Shown one piece after another: positions 1 through 10,034 of a stretch of DNA of 64,000 nucleotides (its first letter is position 1; each line of letters starts with the position of its first letter). The notes under the pieces are model-generated. The model was not told the DNA's origin. It saw only the letters and a program-made list of their open reading frames with translations, and ran no database searches. The stretch lies in the NCBI GenBank assembly GCA_902825965.1, contig CADEDA010000013.1:1-64000 (forward strand), read 5' to 3'. Position numbers and translations under genes: made by a program. Source of the stretch: an uncultured Gemmatimonadota bacterium (GTDB lineage: Bacteria > Gemmatimonadota > Gemmatimonadetes > Gemmatimonadales > Gemmatimonadaceae).

Positions 1-54
1 CGCACTCAGGGATACACCCGAGATTCTGTCGGGGATTTCGTGTAGGTGTGCTCG

Positions 55-879
55 TCAGCGCCGCGGCTTCTCGTACGGACGGAAGGGCATGGTCAGCAGC
101 GCGCCGATCGTCGCATGCTCCTTCGCTTCCATATGGGTGTCCACGCCGTAGATCAGCTCGGCGCGCTCCAGCGACCGGTAGGTGCCGAAGAGCCGGTCCC
201 ACACCGAGAACAGGTTGCCGTAGTTGGAGTCCGTGTACGGCAGCACGTAGTGGTGGTGCACGTGGTGCATGTCGGGCGTGACGATCAGCCAGCTGAGCGC
301 CCGGTCCAGCGCCGGCGGCAGCCCGATGTTCGCGTGATTGAACTGGCTGAGCACCACGCTGAGCGACTGGTACAGGAACACCATCCACATCGGCGCGCCC
401 ACGACCAGCACCCCGAGGGTGGTGAAGACGAATCGCACGACGCTCTCGCCGGGATGATGCCGGTTGGCCGAGGTGGTGTCGATGTGGGGATCGGAGTGAT
501 GGATGAGGTGCAGCCGCCAGAGGATCGGCGTCCGGTGCTCCACCCAGTGCGCGAGCCAGGCGCCGACGAGGTCGAGCAGCAGCAGGCCCACGAGCATGGT
601 CGCCCAGAGCGGCAACGCGGGCAGCAGGAACAGCACCCCCACACGCTCGCGGACCGCCCACTCGCTCGCCATCAACAGCACGAACGCGAGTGCGAAGTTC
701 ACGACGATCGTGGTGCCGGTGAAGAAGAGGTTCACCAGCGCGTGCCGCCACTTGGTGTAGCGGAAGCGGAACAGCGGTAGCGCCGACTCCCAGAGCCAGA
801 ACACCGCGATCCCCCCGGCGAGGATGAGGGCGCGATGCGAGCTGGGGATGGAACCGAAGTACGCGACGATGGAGGACAT
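55..879 (-). CDS. Sterol desaturase / fatty acid hydroxylase family membrane protein
   Basis: A 274-residue integral membrane protein of the sterol desaturase (fatty acid hydroxylase) superfamily, predicted to be a di-iron oxygenase acting on a lipid in the cytoplasmic membrane. The family's histidine boxes are visible in order: HWVEH, HLIHHSD and, near the C-terminus, HHVHHH, separated by hydrophobic helices. The ATG at 879 was chosen because it starts just before the first hydrophobic stretch; an in-frame start at 939 would add 20 residues rich in Ser and Pro. The lipid substrate cannot be read from sequence. No operon partner is visible. Confidence 0.85.
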   Translation of the reverse strand: MSSIVAYFGSIPSSHRALILAGGIAVFWLWESALPLFRFRYTKWRHALVNLFFTGTTIVVNFALAFVLLMASEWAVRERVGVLFLLPALPLWATMLVGLLLLDLVGAWLAHWVEHRTPILWRLHLIHHSDPHIDTTSANRHHPGESVVRFVFTTLGVLVVGAPMWMVFLYQSLSVVLSQFNHANIGLPPALDRALSWLIVTPDMHHVHHHYVLPYTDSNYGNLFSVWDRLFGTYRSLERAELIYGVDTHMEAKEHATIGALLTMPFRPYEKPRR

Positions 880-953
880 GGACGGCGGACGGCTGGGGGC
901 GGACGGCGGTGTGTGGGAAGATACGACTTCGGTCCGCACTTGCAGCGGTCGAC

Positions 954-997
954 GTGCGGTGTAGGTGCGTTGTAGGTGCGGTGTAGGTGCGGTGTAG
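954..997. repeat. Four tandem copies of an 11-bp unit
   Basis: The unit GTGCGGTGTAG occurs four times head to tail (one copy has a single substitution) in the gap between the desaturase and the terminator of the gene to its right. A partial fifth unit follows. No function is evident; it may be a slippage-prone spacer. Confidence 0.85.
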
Positions 998-1018
998 TTC
1001 CGGTGTCGCGCTGGATGC

Positions 1019-1054
1019 CGAAGGGGCGCCCGGCCTCAGCCGGACGCCCCTTCG
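1019..1054 (-). terminator. Hairpin downstream of the LVIVD-propeller gene
   Basis: Two 16-nt arms beginning CGAAGGGGCG pair with one mismatch around a CTCA loop, 30 bp past the stop of the minus-strand gene ending at 1085. There is no clear U-tract on either side, so its strength as an intrinsic terminator is uncertain. Confidence 0.6.
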
Positions 1055-1084
1055 CTTCACGACCTCAGCACGACGTCCGCCGAA

Positions 1085-3172
1085 TCAGGGCACGAACGGC
1101 TTGGGGATCAGCTTCGCGGCCCAGAGGCCCGAGTTGAAGTCGGTGAACAGCACGCGGCCCTTCCAGGGCATCGCATTCATGACGAACGGCGCGTTGGGCG
1201 TGTAGCCATCCGGGTCGTACGGCTTGAACACGGCGATCTCGCGGTTCTGGTCGTAGATGTTGCCGAGCAGTTCGCCCGAGACATCCACGACGCGCACCCC
1301 GCCATCGTAGTACGCCTGGTAGAGGATGTCGTCCTCGACGATGATGTCGTGCGAGCCGTAGTCCTCGAGGTGGTAGCGTCCCACCGGGATGGGGTTCATC
1401 GGGTCAGTGAAGTCCACGATGTGCGTGTAGCCGCCCGAGGTCTGGGCGATGCCGTTCTTGGGCGGCTTGCCGTCGGGGCCGGAGAGCGAGTACTGCGTGC
1501 CCTCCCAGGTGCGACCGCGGCGGCTCATCTCCTCGTCACCGATGAAGAGGTAGGTGCGGCCGGTCTTCTGCTGGAAGTAGGGGTAGATCTCGTGCCCCGA
1601 GTTCACCTTGTAGGTGGTGATGAGCTTGGGAGACTCGATGGAACCGCCGTACTTGCCGTTGCCCACGTCCACCACCACCACGCCCACGCCGCCCTGCGCG
1701 GAGTACGCGATGCCGTCGCGGACCCAGAGGTCGTGGATGCGGGCGTTCGGATGGCGGTACTCGCTCACGTACTTCGGCTTGTAGATGTCCCGGACGTCGA
1801 TGATGACGTACTTGGACCCGCCGGAGATGGCGAACAGGTAGTCATTGGTGGCGAACATGTTGTGCACGCCGCCGGTCAGCTCCTGGTCGAACGTCGCCGC
1901 GATCTTGGGATGCGCCGGGTTGGCGAGGTCGAGGATGACGACGCCGTTGACGCGGTTGGACGCCCCTTCGCGCGACAGCACGCCGTAGCGTCCGTCCGGC
2001 GAGACCGTCACGTCGTTGATGGTGCGGGCGTCGATCTTGACGGAGTCGGTCTTGATGATGTTGTCGAGGTTCGTGATGTCGAACACGAGCCCGTAGCCAT
2101 CGCCGCCCCAGGTGCCCACGAGCACGTAGTCGCGCCCGTCCTTGCCGGTCCACGGCCAGAGGTCGGAGGTGTGCGTGGAGTTGATGGTGCCGCGGCTGGT
2201 GACCTCGATGCGCTGGCGCACGTCGCGCGGGTTCACCTGGATGGTGTGCTGCGCGTAGGCGCCGCCCGACTGCGCGAGCAGCACGTAGCGGCCCGGGTAG
2301 TTCGCGGCGAAGCGGTCGAACTGCACGATGCCCGCGCCGCCCGGCAGGCCCGCCGGGGCGATGGAGTCATCGGGCGTGTAGGTGTAGCTCCAGGTCACCG
2401 GCGCACCCTGCACCTCGGAGCCGGTGCTGCGCTTGGCCACGGCCTTCAGGTGGATCACGTCGCCGGTGCGGATCTGCGACTCGGCGATGGTGATCTCGAT
2501 CGATGCGACCGGGTTCGCCCCGATGGTGATCGTCTTGGTGGCGCGCTGCCCCTCGGCCTCGGCCGTGATGGTGACCGTGCCCGCGGCGAGCGCGGTCACG
2601 TCACCGAACCGGTTCACGGTGGCGATCTTGGTGTCGGAGGAGCGCCAGTTGCCGGTGAGTCCGGTGCGCTCACTGTTGTCGGCGTGCCAGCCCTTGAGCT
2701 TGTGCGCCTGCGTGAGTCCGGCGTACAGGGCGTTGCCGCTGGAGGCGATCTCGAGCTTCGCGAGCGCCGGCCAGCTGACCGTCACCGGGATGGCGAGCGT
2801 GACCGGGGTGCCGTTGGGTCCTGCCGCCATGGCCGTGGCCTCATAGCGGCCGGCGACCGTGGCCGTCACGGTGGAGTCGGAGAAGCGCACCGCGCGCGTG
2901 CCGGCGTTGACCCGCACGAACGGGCTGGGGATCTCCTTCCCCGCCGCGTCGTACGCGCGGACCTTGAACGGAACCGTCTGGCCGGCGCGTAGAGTGAGTG
3001 AGGCGGGTTCCGCCACCAGCTTGGCGACGGGCGTGGCCCCGTCCGGCTGCCCGCGCATCGCGGGACGGTCGGCAGGTGCCGCCTGGGCCGCGAGGGCGTG
3101 TGCGCCGCCGAGCAGCAGCGACGCCAACAGTGCCGGCGTAGCGAGCCGGCGTGGAATGGTTAGAATCTTCAT
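1085..3172 (-). CDS. Secreted Ig-like (Big_2) plus LVIVD-repeat beta-propeller protein
   Basis: A 695-residue exported protein. Residues 1-30 form a signal peptide (MKIL start, hydrophobic core, then ALAAQ). Roughly residues 35-310 look like Ig-like or Big_2 modules; one contains a typical bacterial Ig core with SSDTKIATVNRFGDVTALAAG. The C-terminal half is a beta-propeller with LVIVD-type repeats, visible as YVIIDVRDIYKPKYVSEY and VGVVVVDV. Such proteins are extracellular or periplasmic and of unknown substrate. The ATG at 3172 was chosen over an upstream in-frame start at 3232 because it begins the signal peptide. It is divergent from another propeller gene 51 bp away, so the two may share a control region. 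Confidence 0.8.
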   Translation of the reverse strand: MKILTIPRRLATPALLASLLLGGAHALAAQAAPADRPAMRGQPDGATPVAKLVAEPASLTLRAGQTVPFKVRAYDAAGKEIPSPFVRVNAGTRAVRFSDSTVTATVAGRYEATAMAAGPNGTPVTLAIPVTVSWPALAKLEIASSGNALYAGLTQAHKLKGWHADNSERTGLTGNWRSSDTKIATVNRFGDVTALAAGTVTITAEAEGQRATKTITIGANPVASIEITIAESQIRTGDVIHLKAVAKRSTGSEVQGAPVTWSYTYTPDDSIAPAGLPGGAGIVQFDRFAANYPGRYVLLAQSGGAYAQHTIQVNPRDVRQRIEVTSRGTINSTHTSDLWPWTGKDGRDYVLVGTWGGDGYGLVFDITNLDNIIKTDSVKIDARTINDVTVSPDGRYGVLSREGASNRVNGVVILDLANPAHPKIAATFDQELTGGVHNMFATNDYLFAISGGSKYVIIDVRDIYKPKYVSEYRHPNARIHDLWVRDGIAYSAQGGVGVVVVDVGNGKYGGSIESPKLITTYKVNSGHEIYPYFQQKTGRTYLFIGDEEMSRRGRTWEGTQYSLSGPDGKPPKNGIAQTSGGYTHIVDFTDPMNPIPVGRYHLEDYGSHDIIVEDDILYQAYYDGGVRVVDVSGELLGNIYDQNREIAVFKPYDPDGYTPNAPFVMNAMPWKGRVLFTDFNSGLWAAKLIPKPFVP

Positions 3173-3223
3173 CCGTGGGGGCTCCGCGAAGTGTTGACCA
3201 ACCGCAATCCTACGAGCGAGACA

Positions 3224-4531
3224 ATGCAGCACTTTGACCTACGCCGCAACCGCGGCGTCCGCTGGACACTCCTCGCCCTGGCCGTGGTCGCGGCACCCGC
3301 GGCGGCGCAGACCGCGGCGCCAAAGCCCGCCCCGCGCCCCGCCACGCCGGCCTCCGCCAGCGGCAGCGCCGCGGCCAAGGCGGCCACACCCGCCAAGCCC
3401 ACAGCAGACTACTACGCCTACGTCGGCGCCGAGAGCGCGGACAAGATCTACCGCCTGCGCTTCGGTCCCGGCGGCGCGGTGGTCGAGAAGGAGATCGTCA
3501 TCGGCGAGATGGCGGCCGAAATGGAAGGCCCGCACGGCCTCGCGATCTCGGCCGACGGCAAGTACCTGCACATGACCACCGGCCACGGATTCCCGGACGG
3601 GAAATACTGGCAGTATCACCTCGGTCCCGACACACTCGTCGGTCCGGGCATCCTGCTCGGGGCCTTCCCGGCTTCCATTGATGTGACGCCGGACGGGCGC
3701 TACACCTACTCCGGCAACTTCAACCTGCACGGCGACATGGTCCCGTCGTCGGTCTCGGTGGTGTACGTGCCCAACATGACGGAGGTCGCGCGCATCGTGA
3801 CCTGCACCATGCCGCACGGCAGCCGCATCTCACCCGACGGCCGCTGGCAGTACTCCGGCTGCATGATGGATGACGAGCTCGTGGAGATCGACACCAAGGC
3901 GATGGCAGTCTCGCGGCGCTTCTCGCTCGCCAAGGGGAAGGAAGGGCCGCTGCCCGCCGACGGCGGCGAGATGCTCAAGATGTGGATCGAGGGGGCCAAG
4001 GAGGTCTCCAAGGGAGAGACCGCCGACCCCGCGCAGGTGGGGTACCTCGCGATGGGAGGCCACAAGCATGAGATGACGCCGAACAGCTGCTCGCCGACCT
4101 GGGCGCAGCCCTCGGCCAACGGTGCCAAGGTGTTCGTCGCCTGCAACAAGGCGGACGAGATCCTCGAGGTGGACCACAAGACCTGGAGCATCTCGCGGCG
4201 GCTCCCGACGGGCCGTGGCATCTACAACCTCGCCGTGACGCCGGACGGCACGCTGCTCGTGGGGACGCTCAAGCAGAGCGCCGGCTTCGAGATCTTCGAC
4301 CTTGCCACCGGCAAGAGCGTCGCGCGCCTCAAGACGACCAACACGGTCGCCCACGGCGTCGCCGTCTCGAGCGACTCGCGCTACGCGTTCGTCTCGAGCG
4401 AGGGCGTCGGCGCCGCCCTCGGGAAGGTGGACGTGTTCGACCTGCGTGCCCGCGCGAAGGTCGCCACGTTCAGCGTGGGGCAGCAGGCCAGCGGCATCGC
4501 CTTCTGGAAGATGGTGCCCGTCCGGAAGTGA
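3224..4531 (+). CDS. Secreted YVTN/YncE-type beta-propeller protein
   Basis: A 435-residue protein with a signal peptide ending near AAPAAAQ, then an Ala/Pro/Lys-rich linker (about residues 30-65), then seven or so propeller blades marked by repeats such as GLAISADGKYLHMTT, SIDVTPDGRYTYSGN and LAVTPDGTLLVG. These are hallmarks of YncE-like 40-residue YVTN repeat proteins, which act outside the cytoplasm and have no common enzymatic activity. The ATG at 3224 is preferred over a GTG at 3191 because it places the signal peptide at the N-terminus. It faces the LVIVD propeller gene across a 51-bp gap. Confidence 0.8.
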   Translation: MQHFDLRRNRGVRWTLLALAVVAAPAAAQTAAPKPAPRPATPASASGSAAAKAATPAKPTADYYAYVGAESADKIYRLRFGPGGAVVEKEIVIGEMAAEMEGPHGLAISADGKYLHMTTGHGFPDGKYWQYHLGPDTLVGPGILLGAFPASIDVTPDGRYTYSGNFNLHGDMVPSSVSVVYVPNMTEVARIVTCTMPHGSRISPDGRWQYSGCMMDDELVEIDTKAMAVSRRFSLAKGKEGPLPADGGEMLKMWIEGAKEVSKGETADPAQVGYLAMGGHKHEMTPNSCSPTWAQPSANGAKVFVACNKADEILEVDHKTWSISRRLPTGRGIYNLAVTPDGTLLVGTLKQSAGFEIFDLATGKSVARLKTTNTVAHGVAVSSDSRYAFVSSEGVGAALGKVDVFDLRARAKVATFSVGQQASGIAFWKMVPVRK

Positions 4532-4549
4532 CCGGCCGCCTCGTGCGGA

Positions 4550-6385
4550 TCACCCGATGCCGGGGATCCGCACGAGGTCCTTGAGCTTGGCCTCGAGCGC
4601 CGCCTTCTGCGCCTCGAGCTTCGCGCGCTCCTCCGCGATGCGCCGCTCCGCCTCGCTGCGGACCTCGTCCGCCTTGGCGCGCGCCTCGGCGACCTTCTCG
4701 TCCACCAGCGCGTCCACCTTGGCCCGCACCTGCTGCTCGGCGCGGCGGACCTCCTCGCCGAGCTGGGCCTTGAGCGCGCCGGCGACGGCGTCGGCGATGT
4801 TGGTGCGGATGGCGAGGCGCGGCTTGGTCACGGTGCCCTCGAACCGCGCTTCGATCTCCACATCATTGATGCGGCTCATCGCCCGCCAGAGTGCGTCCTC
4901 GACCAATCGCATGGCCGGCGTGGCGGCGCGCGATGGCTGCAGGGAATCGCGGCTCCACGAGACCGCCGTGGACCGCCACAGCCAGCGGCCGGCGAGTTGC
5001 TCCCCCTCGCGCGCGAGCACGAGTTCCGAGAGCCCTTCATTGAGTGCGACGGTGGCGCCGAGTCCGGCGACGGGCATCGTCGGCAGCGGCACTCCACGCA
5101 GGGTCGCCCGCAGCGAGTCGCGCACCGGCGCACCACGGTGGTCGAGCGAGCCCGTGATCTGCACATCCCGCGGCCCCACCGCCGCCGCGGTGCGGCTCAC
5201 GGCGAATCGTGTGGGTGCGCCGTACACCGCGGGCTGCGACGTCGCGCCCACGATGCGGGCACTGTACTCCCCGGTGGCGGCGTCCGCCCCGCCGATCGAC
5301 AGCGAGAGCTCCGCCAGCCGCGTGAGGAAGGACGGATAGGTGCGTTCCTTGGGGAACAACACATCGGTGCCGGCCATCCGCACGCGCTTGGGGCCGGGCT
5401 TCATCTGCCGCTGGAGTCCCGGAGGCACGTAGCGCTCGGCCATCTGCACCCAGTACATCACCTCGCCCACCTTCTCGGCGATCACGCCGGAGAAGATCTG
5501 CGGACCGATGGCCGGGATCTCGAACGTGGGCAGGCGCAGCAGCGAGCGGGCGTACGCGTAGTCCTGCTGCCGCGCCGCCGGGATCGCCTCCACGCGCTGG
5601 CCGATGCTGCGCGCGTCCGCCCTGGTGGTGGTCTCGAACTGCTTGAGCTTGTCGTTGAGCGCGTCGAGGTCCTTGATGGTGCGACGGGCGTCGCTCACGG
5701 CCTTCCGTACGCCGTTGATGCCGAGCGTGCGCAGGCTCGCGTCCTTGAGGCGGTTGGCCAGCGCCTCGGCGGAGTCCACGGTGGGGCGCGGGTCGAGGGC
5801 GGTGAGTCCGCTCACGAACCGCGTCCTGGCCGAGTCGGCGAAGTCGCGGGCGGCGCGTGCCGCCCGCAGCGTGGCGAGGCTCTCGGCCGAGATGCCGGCC
5901 ACGTTGACCGTCTGCGTGAGCGTGCTGAGCTCGAGCGGCGGGATCTTCACCTGGGCGAGCCAGTCGTCCACGGCCTTGCGGACCGCGCTGGGTTCCTCGG
6001 GCCGCGGCGGCGCGTCCGACTCGGGCAACGCACCGGACGTACGGCGTGGCGTGTTGAAGCGCAGGCCGCGCACCGCCATGGTGTCGATGACGACCTTCTT
6101 CTCGAGGGCCGGCAGGATCCCCACTTCGAAGACGATCTCCTCGGCCTCGAAGAGGTTGGTCATCGGCTTGGACGGGTTGGTGACCTGCAAGCCGCCCAGC
6201 GTGATGTGGCCATCGGTGATGCCGACGTGCGCACGGGCGAGGTCGACCTTGGCGCCGACGGCGGCGGTGCCGCCCGCCTCGACGCCGCGCCGCACGGCGG
6301 GGTCGAGGAACAGGATCACGCCGCCGGCGATGAGCGCCAGCACGACGACGAGCGGGAGCAGGGCCTTCCAGCGGATGTAGCTCAT
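4550..6385 (-). CDS. TIGR03545-family protein (membrane-anchored, AsmA/DUF748-like features)
   Basis: A 611-residue protein with one N-terminal transmembrane helix (about residues 9-30), a long periplasmic region with beta-rich AsmA-like character, a helical middle section, and a strongly charged C-terminal coiled coil of Glu/Ala/Lys/Arg. The start at 6385 overlaps the stop of the upstream gene by 4 bp (ATGA), implying translational coupling. Its partner is recognisable as the TIGR03546 family; TIGR03545 and TIGR03546 are known to co-occur as a two-gene pair in bacteria with outer membranes. Function is unknown; a role in envelope lipid or outer-membrane homeostasis would be inference from AsmA resemblance. 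Confidence 0.75.
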   Translation of the reverse strand: MSYIRWKALLPLVVVLALIAGGVILFLDPAVRRGVEAGGTAAVGAKVDLARAHVGITDGHITLGGLQVTNPSKPMTNLFEAEEIVFEVGILPALEKKVVIDTMAVRGLRFNTPRRTSGALPESDAPPRPEEPSAVRKAVDDWLAQVKIPPLELSTLTQTVNVAGISAESLATLRAARAARDFADSARTRFVSGLTALDPRPTVDSAEALANRLKDASLRTLGINGVRKAVSDARRTIKDLDALNDKLKQFETTTRADARSIGQRVEAIPAARQQDYAYARSLLRLPTFEIPAIGPQIFSGVIAEKVGEVMYWVQMAERYVPPGLQRQMKPGPKRVRMAGTDVLFPKERTYPSFLTRLAELSLSIGGADAATGEYSARIVGATSQPAVYGAPTRFAVSRTAAAVGPRDVQITGSLDHRGAPVRDSLRATLRGVPLPTMPVAGLGATVALNEGLSELVLAREGEQLAGRWLWRSTAVSWSRDSLQPSRAATPAMRLVEDALWRAMSRINDVEIEARFEGTVTKPRLAIRTNIADAVAGALKAQLGEEVRRAEQQVRAKVDALVDEKVAEARAKADEVRSEAERRIAEERAKLEAQKAALEAKLKDLVRIPGIG

Positions 6386-6894
6386 GTGCGGAACATCTCG
6401 TAGACGCCGTAGAGCTTGGACGCCTTGATGGCCTGGAAGACCCGCGTCTTCTCGAGCCGGGCGTAGATGTGCGCCCGGTAGCGGGTGACGAGGAGCTTGA
6501 AGACGAAGTAGGCCGGGACGAGCAGGACGAACCAGCTCACCAGGCTGCCGAGGACGACCGTGTTGTTGAGCCGGGAGAGCGAGACCACCGGCGTATTGAC
6601 GATCCACACGAACAGTGGCGTGAGCGCGTCGTTGGTGAGCAACGCCATGCCGACGCGGTCGAACACCGGGTCGAGCGCGAAGCCGAGCGGGATCGCGAGC
6701 GCCCAGCCGAGCATCACGCCGGGGAAGGACACCGTGGTGAGCATCGCGACGGTGAGCACGACGACGTTGTGCAGGCTCAGCAGCGGCGTGAGCCCGAACG
6801 CGAGCCCGAGCGCCATCCCCGCCGCGACCTGCCCCGGGGTGCCGTCGGAGTTGAGCGCCTTGATCAGCGTCTGCAGGAACTTGAGGATGAGCAT
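6382..6894 (-). CDS. TIGR03546-family integral membrane protein
   Basis: A 170-residue protein with about four hydrophobic helices. The segment with GQVAAGMALGLAFGLTPLLSLHN resembles DUF2062-like small membrane proteins, and the arrangement with the next gene matches the TIGR03546/TIGR03545 pair. It is the first gene of that pair and overlaps it by 4 bp. Known members are uncharacterised; they are confined to organisms with outer membranes. A physical complex between the two products is plausible but not shown here. Confidence 0.75.
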   Translation of the reverse strand: MLILKFLQTLIKALNSDGTPGQVAAGMALGLAFGLTPLLSLHNVVVLTVAMLTTVSFPGVMLGWALAIPLGFALDPVFDRVGMALLTNDALTPLFVWIVNTPVVSLSRLNNTVVLGSLVSWFVLLVPAYFVFKLLVTRYRAHIYARLEKTRVFQAIKASKLYGVYEMFRT

Positions 6895-6994
6895 CGTCGA
6901 AAGGTGACGGGGACGCAGGGGCCGACGCCAGCCTCCGGCGGCACGCGCCTGGCGCTGCCTGTCGGGCTGCGGCTGGCGGCGTCATCTTACCCCC

Positions 6995-8458
6995 ATGACG
7001 CGTCCTCCGGTTCACCGATTGCTCCCGGCGAGCGCCCTCGCGGCCGGGCTCCTGTTCGCGGCCGAGGTGGCCGCCGCCCAGACACTCACCCCGCAGGACT
7101 CGGCGCTGATCGGCCGGGTGTTGCTGGCCGAGGACCGACGGGACGCGTCGGACCCTGCGATCGCACAGGCCGCCGCGCACGCGGACGCACGCCTGCGCCG
7201 GTTCGCGCAGCGCTCGCGCGGGCGCATCGCGGACGCCAAGTTCGTGGGGCGGGATTCCCTGCCGCCGCTCGCCGCGCCGCCCGCGTGGCCGGAGCCGGCA
7301 TGGCGCCTGCGGTTCCGCGCGCTCACCGCGCAGCGCGACAACTGCGCCGCCCTCGGCGCGGCCACGCGCGACGAGTCGTGGCCGGTCCGGTTGCGGGCTG
7401 CCCAACTGGTGCGAGCGTCCTGCGCGTCGGACTCCGCGCTCGCGACGACGTTCGCGGGCTGGGTGCGTGCGCTCCCCGCGGACGTGTCGCGTCGCAGCGC
7501 CGGCGCCGTCTCGTGGCACGCGGCGGCGCATGGCGTGGTGGCCCTGGCGCGGCTCCGACCTGCCGAGGCGCGTGCGCTGCTGCCGGCGCTCGCCGCGCAC
7601 GGGCAGTGGCAGGTGCGGCAGTACGCGGCCCGGGCCGCTGCCGCGGCGGCAGACACCGCCCTGTTGCGTCGATTGGCGACCGACCGCGACGACAATGTCG
7701 CCGAAGCCGCGATCGAGGCACTCGCGCGGCTCACCAAGCACGCGGACGATGCGATCTACCTGCGCGGCATCACGCGTGAGGGCGCGCAGGTGGTACGGGT
7801 CGCGGCCGAGGCACTGAAGGACTCACCGGACGCGTCCGTCCCGGCGGCGGCCATGCGCGAGTTCGCCCGCTTCGTCGCGCGGCGGAACGCCTCGGAGCGC
7901 GACGCCCGTCTCGCGTTGCTCGCGGCGGCCGGGCGGCCCGCCAGCGAGGACCAGCCGCCGCCGCTGCGCGTGGAGCTGCCGGCCGATGCCGTCGCGCTGG
8001 CGCTCGGCGCGGACGTCCGGCTGCGGGTGACAATGTCGCCGGCCAGCGGTGGCGGGACGTTCGACGTGCGGCTGCGCGGGGATGCGGCGCCGATGATGGC
8101 GGCCCGGCTGCTCGCGCTGGTGCGCCGCGGCTACTACGACGGCCTCACATGGCACCGCGTGGAGCATGACTTCGTGATCCAGGGCGGGAGCCCCGGCGCC
8201 AACGAGTACGTCGGGTTCCCCGCGTTCCTGCGCGACGAACTCGGCGGCGTCAGCCACGCGCGGGGCACATTGGGCATGAGCACGCGCGGCCACGACACCG
8301 GCGACGCGCAATGGTTCGTGAACCTCCGCGACAATGCACGGCTGGATGCGGACTACACCGTGTGGGGTGAGGTGGTCGCCGGGATCGAGGTGGTGGACGG
8401 GGTGATGGAGGGCGATGTGATCCAGTCGGTGCGGGTGTTGGCGAACGGTTCCCGCTAG
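6995..8458 (+). CDS. Secreted HEAT-repeat protein with C-terminal cyclophilin-type PPIase domain
   Basis: A 487-residue exported protein. A signal peptide (about residues 1-28, ending VAAAQ) is followed by roughly 300 residues of Ala/Arg-rich helical repeats resembling HEAT/PBS repeats (for example [15 protein letters not shown] and [16 protein letters not shown]). The last 150 residues form a cyclophilin fold: [21 protein letters not shown] and [20 protein letters not shown] match the catalytic core including the FxxQGG and QWF elements. Cyclophilins catalyse proline cis-trans isomerisation; the HEAT part probably scaffolds a client protein in the periplasm. It is 16 bp upstream of the HerA-like ATPase gene. 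Confidence 0.85.
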   Translation: MTRPPVHRLLPASALAAGLLFAAEVAAAQTLTPQDSALIGRVLLAEDRRDASDPAIAQAAAHADARLRRFAQRSRGRIADAKFVGRDSLPPLAAPPAWPEPAWRLRFRALTAQRDNCAALGAATRDESWPVRLRAAQLVRASCASDSALATTFAGWVRALPADVSRRSAGAVSWHAAAHGVVALARLRPAEARALLPALAAHGQWQVRQYAARAAAAAADTALLRRLATDRDDNVAEAAIEALARLTKHADDAIYLRGITREGAQVVRVAAEALKDSPDASVPAAAMREFARFVARRNASERDARLALLAAAGRPASEDQPPPLRVELPADAVALALGADVRLRVTMSPASGGGTFDVRLRGDAAPMMAARLLALVRRGYYDGLTWHRVEHDFVIQGGSPGANEYVGFPAFLRDELGGVSHARGTLGMSTRGHDTGDAQWFVNLRDNARLDADYTVWGEVVAGIEVVDGVMEGDVIQSVRVLANGSR

Positions 8459-8474
8459 AGGCATCTTCCCCGCC

Positions 8475-10034
8475 ATGTCCGAACCACTCCCCATCGCCAA
8501 GAACGCGCACACCACCGCCGGTGTGCTGCCCGCCCTCGCCAACCGCCACGGCTGCATCACCGGCGCCACGGGCACCGGCAAGACGATCACGGTGCAAGTG
8601 CTCACCGAGCGCTTCTCGTCGATCGGCGTCCCGGTGTTCCTCGCCGACGTGAAGGGCGACCTCGGGGGGCTCGCGCGAGCCGGCACCGCGAGCGAGAAGC
8701 TGCAGGCGCGACTCGACAAGCTCGGGCTGCCCGCGCCGACCTTCGCCGCGTGCCCCGTCACGTTCTGGGACGTGTTCGGCAAGCAGGGGCACCCGGTGCG
8801 CGCGACGATCTCCGACATGGGGCCGCTGCTGATCTCGCGACTGCTGAACCTCAACGAGACGCAGGAGGGCGTGCTCAGCATCGTCTTCCGCGTGGCCGAC
8901 GACAACGGCCTGCTGCTGCTCAACCTCGCCGACCTCCGCGCCATGCTGCAGTTCGTGGCCGACAATGCCGCGCAGGTGAAGACGCAGTACGGCAACGTGT
9001 CCGCCGCCAGCGTCGGCGCGATCCAGCGCGGGCTGCTGCAGCTCGAGGACCAGGGCGGTGCCAAGTTCTTCGGCGAGCCGATGCTCGACGTCGCCGACCT
9101 CATGCAGACGGTCGATGGCAAGGGTGTGGTGAACGTGCTCGCCGCCGACCAGCTCATGGCGAACCCGCGGCTGTATGCGTGCTTCCTGCTCTGGCTGCTC
9201 TCCGAGCTGTACGAGAACCTGCCCGAGGTCGGCGACCTCGCCCAGCCCAAGCTCGTGTTCTTCTTCGATGAAGCGCACCTGCTCTTCAACGATGCCCCGG
9301 CCGCGCTCATCGAGAAGGTGGAGCTCGTGGTGCGGCTCATCCGGTCCAAGGGGGTCGGCGTCTACTTCGCGACGCAGAACCCGATGGACATCCCCGACGC
9401 GATCCTCGGGCAGCTCGGCCATCGTGTGCAGCACGCGTTGCGGGCGTTCACGCCGAAGGACCAGAAGGCCGTGCGGGCGACGGCCGAGACGATGCGCCCC
9501 AACCCCGGACTCGACGTGGAAAAGGCCATCCTCGAACTCGGCGTCGGCGAGGCGCTGGTGTCGATGATGGAAGCCGGTGGCGCGCCGGGCATGACCGAGC
9601 GCGCGTGGATCCTGCCGCCGGGCACGCGCATCGGCCCGCTGACACCCGAGGAACGCCAGGCGGTGATGCAGGGCTCCCTCGTCGCCGGCACCTATGAGAA
9701 GGAAGTGGACCGTGAATCCGCGTTCGAGCTGCTGCGCGCGCGCGCGGCCGAGGGCGCCACGTCGGCGGCCGCCGGCGGCGCGGCAGCCGGTGCGGGTGCG
9801 CGCCCGGCCGGATCGCCGCTGGGCGGCGGCGGCGCGGCCGCCGCGGGGGCGGCCGGGGCGGTGCTCGGCGGACTCGGCGGACTGCTGTTCGGCACCACCG
9901 GACCGCGCGGCGGCAAGCGCGACGGCATGGTGGATCTGGTGGCGAAGTCGGCGGCTCGTACGGTCGGCAGTTCGATCGCGCGGTCGCTCGTACGCGGGGT
10001 GCTGGGCTCGTTGATCGGCGGCAAGCGCCGCTAG
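8475..10034 (+). CDS. HerA-like (DUF853) ATPase
   Basis: A 519-residue cytoplasmic P-loop ATPase of the DUF853/HerA-like group. Walker A is GATGTGKT at residues 30-37; Walker B is in [13 protein letters not shown] around residue 265; [11 protein letters not shown] after it is the usual sensor region. The C-terminus (about residues 420-519) is a low-complexity Ala/Gly tail with a basic end, typical for this family. The exact role is unknown: members were named from resemblance to the archaeal DNA-end-processing helicase HerA, but no NurA partner is present here. It lies directly after the HEAT-cyclophilin gene and its last 4 bp overlap the convergent GlxA-type gene. Confidence 0.85.
   Translation: MSEPLPIAKNAHTTAGVLPALANRHGCITGATGTGKTITVQVLTERFSSIGVPVFLADVKGDLGGLARAGTASEKLQARLDKLGLPAPTFAACPVTFWDVFGKQGHPVRATISDMGPLLISRLLNLNETQEGVLSIVFRVADDNGLLLLNLADLRAMLQFVADNAAQVKTQYGNVSAASVGAIQRGLLQLEDQGGAKFFGEPMLDVADLMQTVDGKGVVNVLAADQLMANPRLYACFLLWLLSELYENLPEVGDLAQPKLVFFFDEAHLLFNDAPAALIEKVELVVRLIRSKGVGVYFATQNPMDIPDAILGQLGHRVQHALRAFTPKDQKAVRATAETMRPNPGLDVEKAILELGVGEALVSMMEAGGAPGMTERAWILPPGTRIGPLTPEERQAVMQGSLVAGTYEKEVDRESAFELLRARAAEGATSAAAGGAAAGAGARPAGSPLGGGGAAAAGAAGAVLGGLGGLLFGTTGPRGGKRDGMVDLVAKSAARTVGSSIARSLVRGVLGSLIGGKRR

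Noticed and set aside
954-997. Possible CRISPR array
   Set aside because: Unit is 11 bp with no spacers; it is a simple tandem repeat. No CRISPR array or cas gene was seen anywhere in the window.
1349-2992. 547-codon plus-strand frame opposite the LVIVD propeller
   Set aside because: Antisense shadow rich in Arg, Val and His, typical of GC-rich opposite-strand frames; the minus strand has clear domains.
4550-7741. 1063-codon minus-strand frame
   Set aside because: The part above 6385 is a shadow of the HEAT-cyclophilin and TIGR03546 genes; only the TIGR03545 part has family features.
8475-10034. HerA-NurA or HerA-based phage defence system
   Set aside because: No NurA, SIR2 or DUF4297 partner nearby; the gene is a DUF853 housekeeping-type ATPase next to a cyclophilin.
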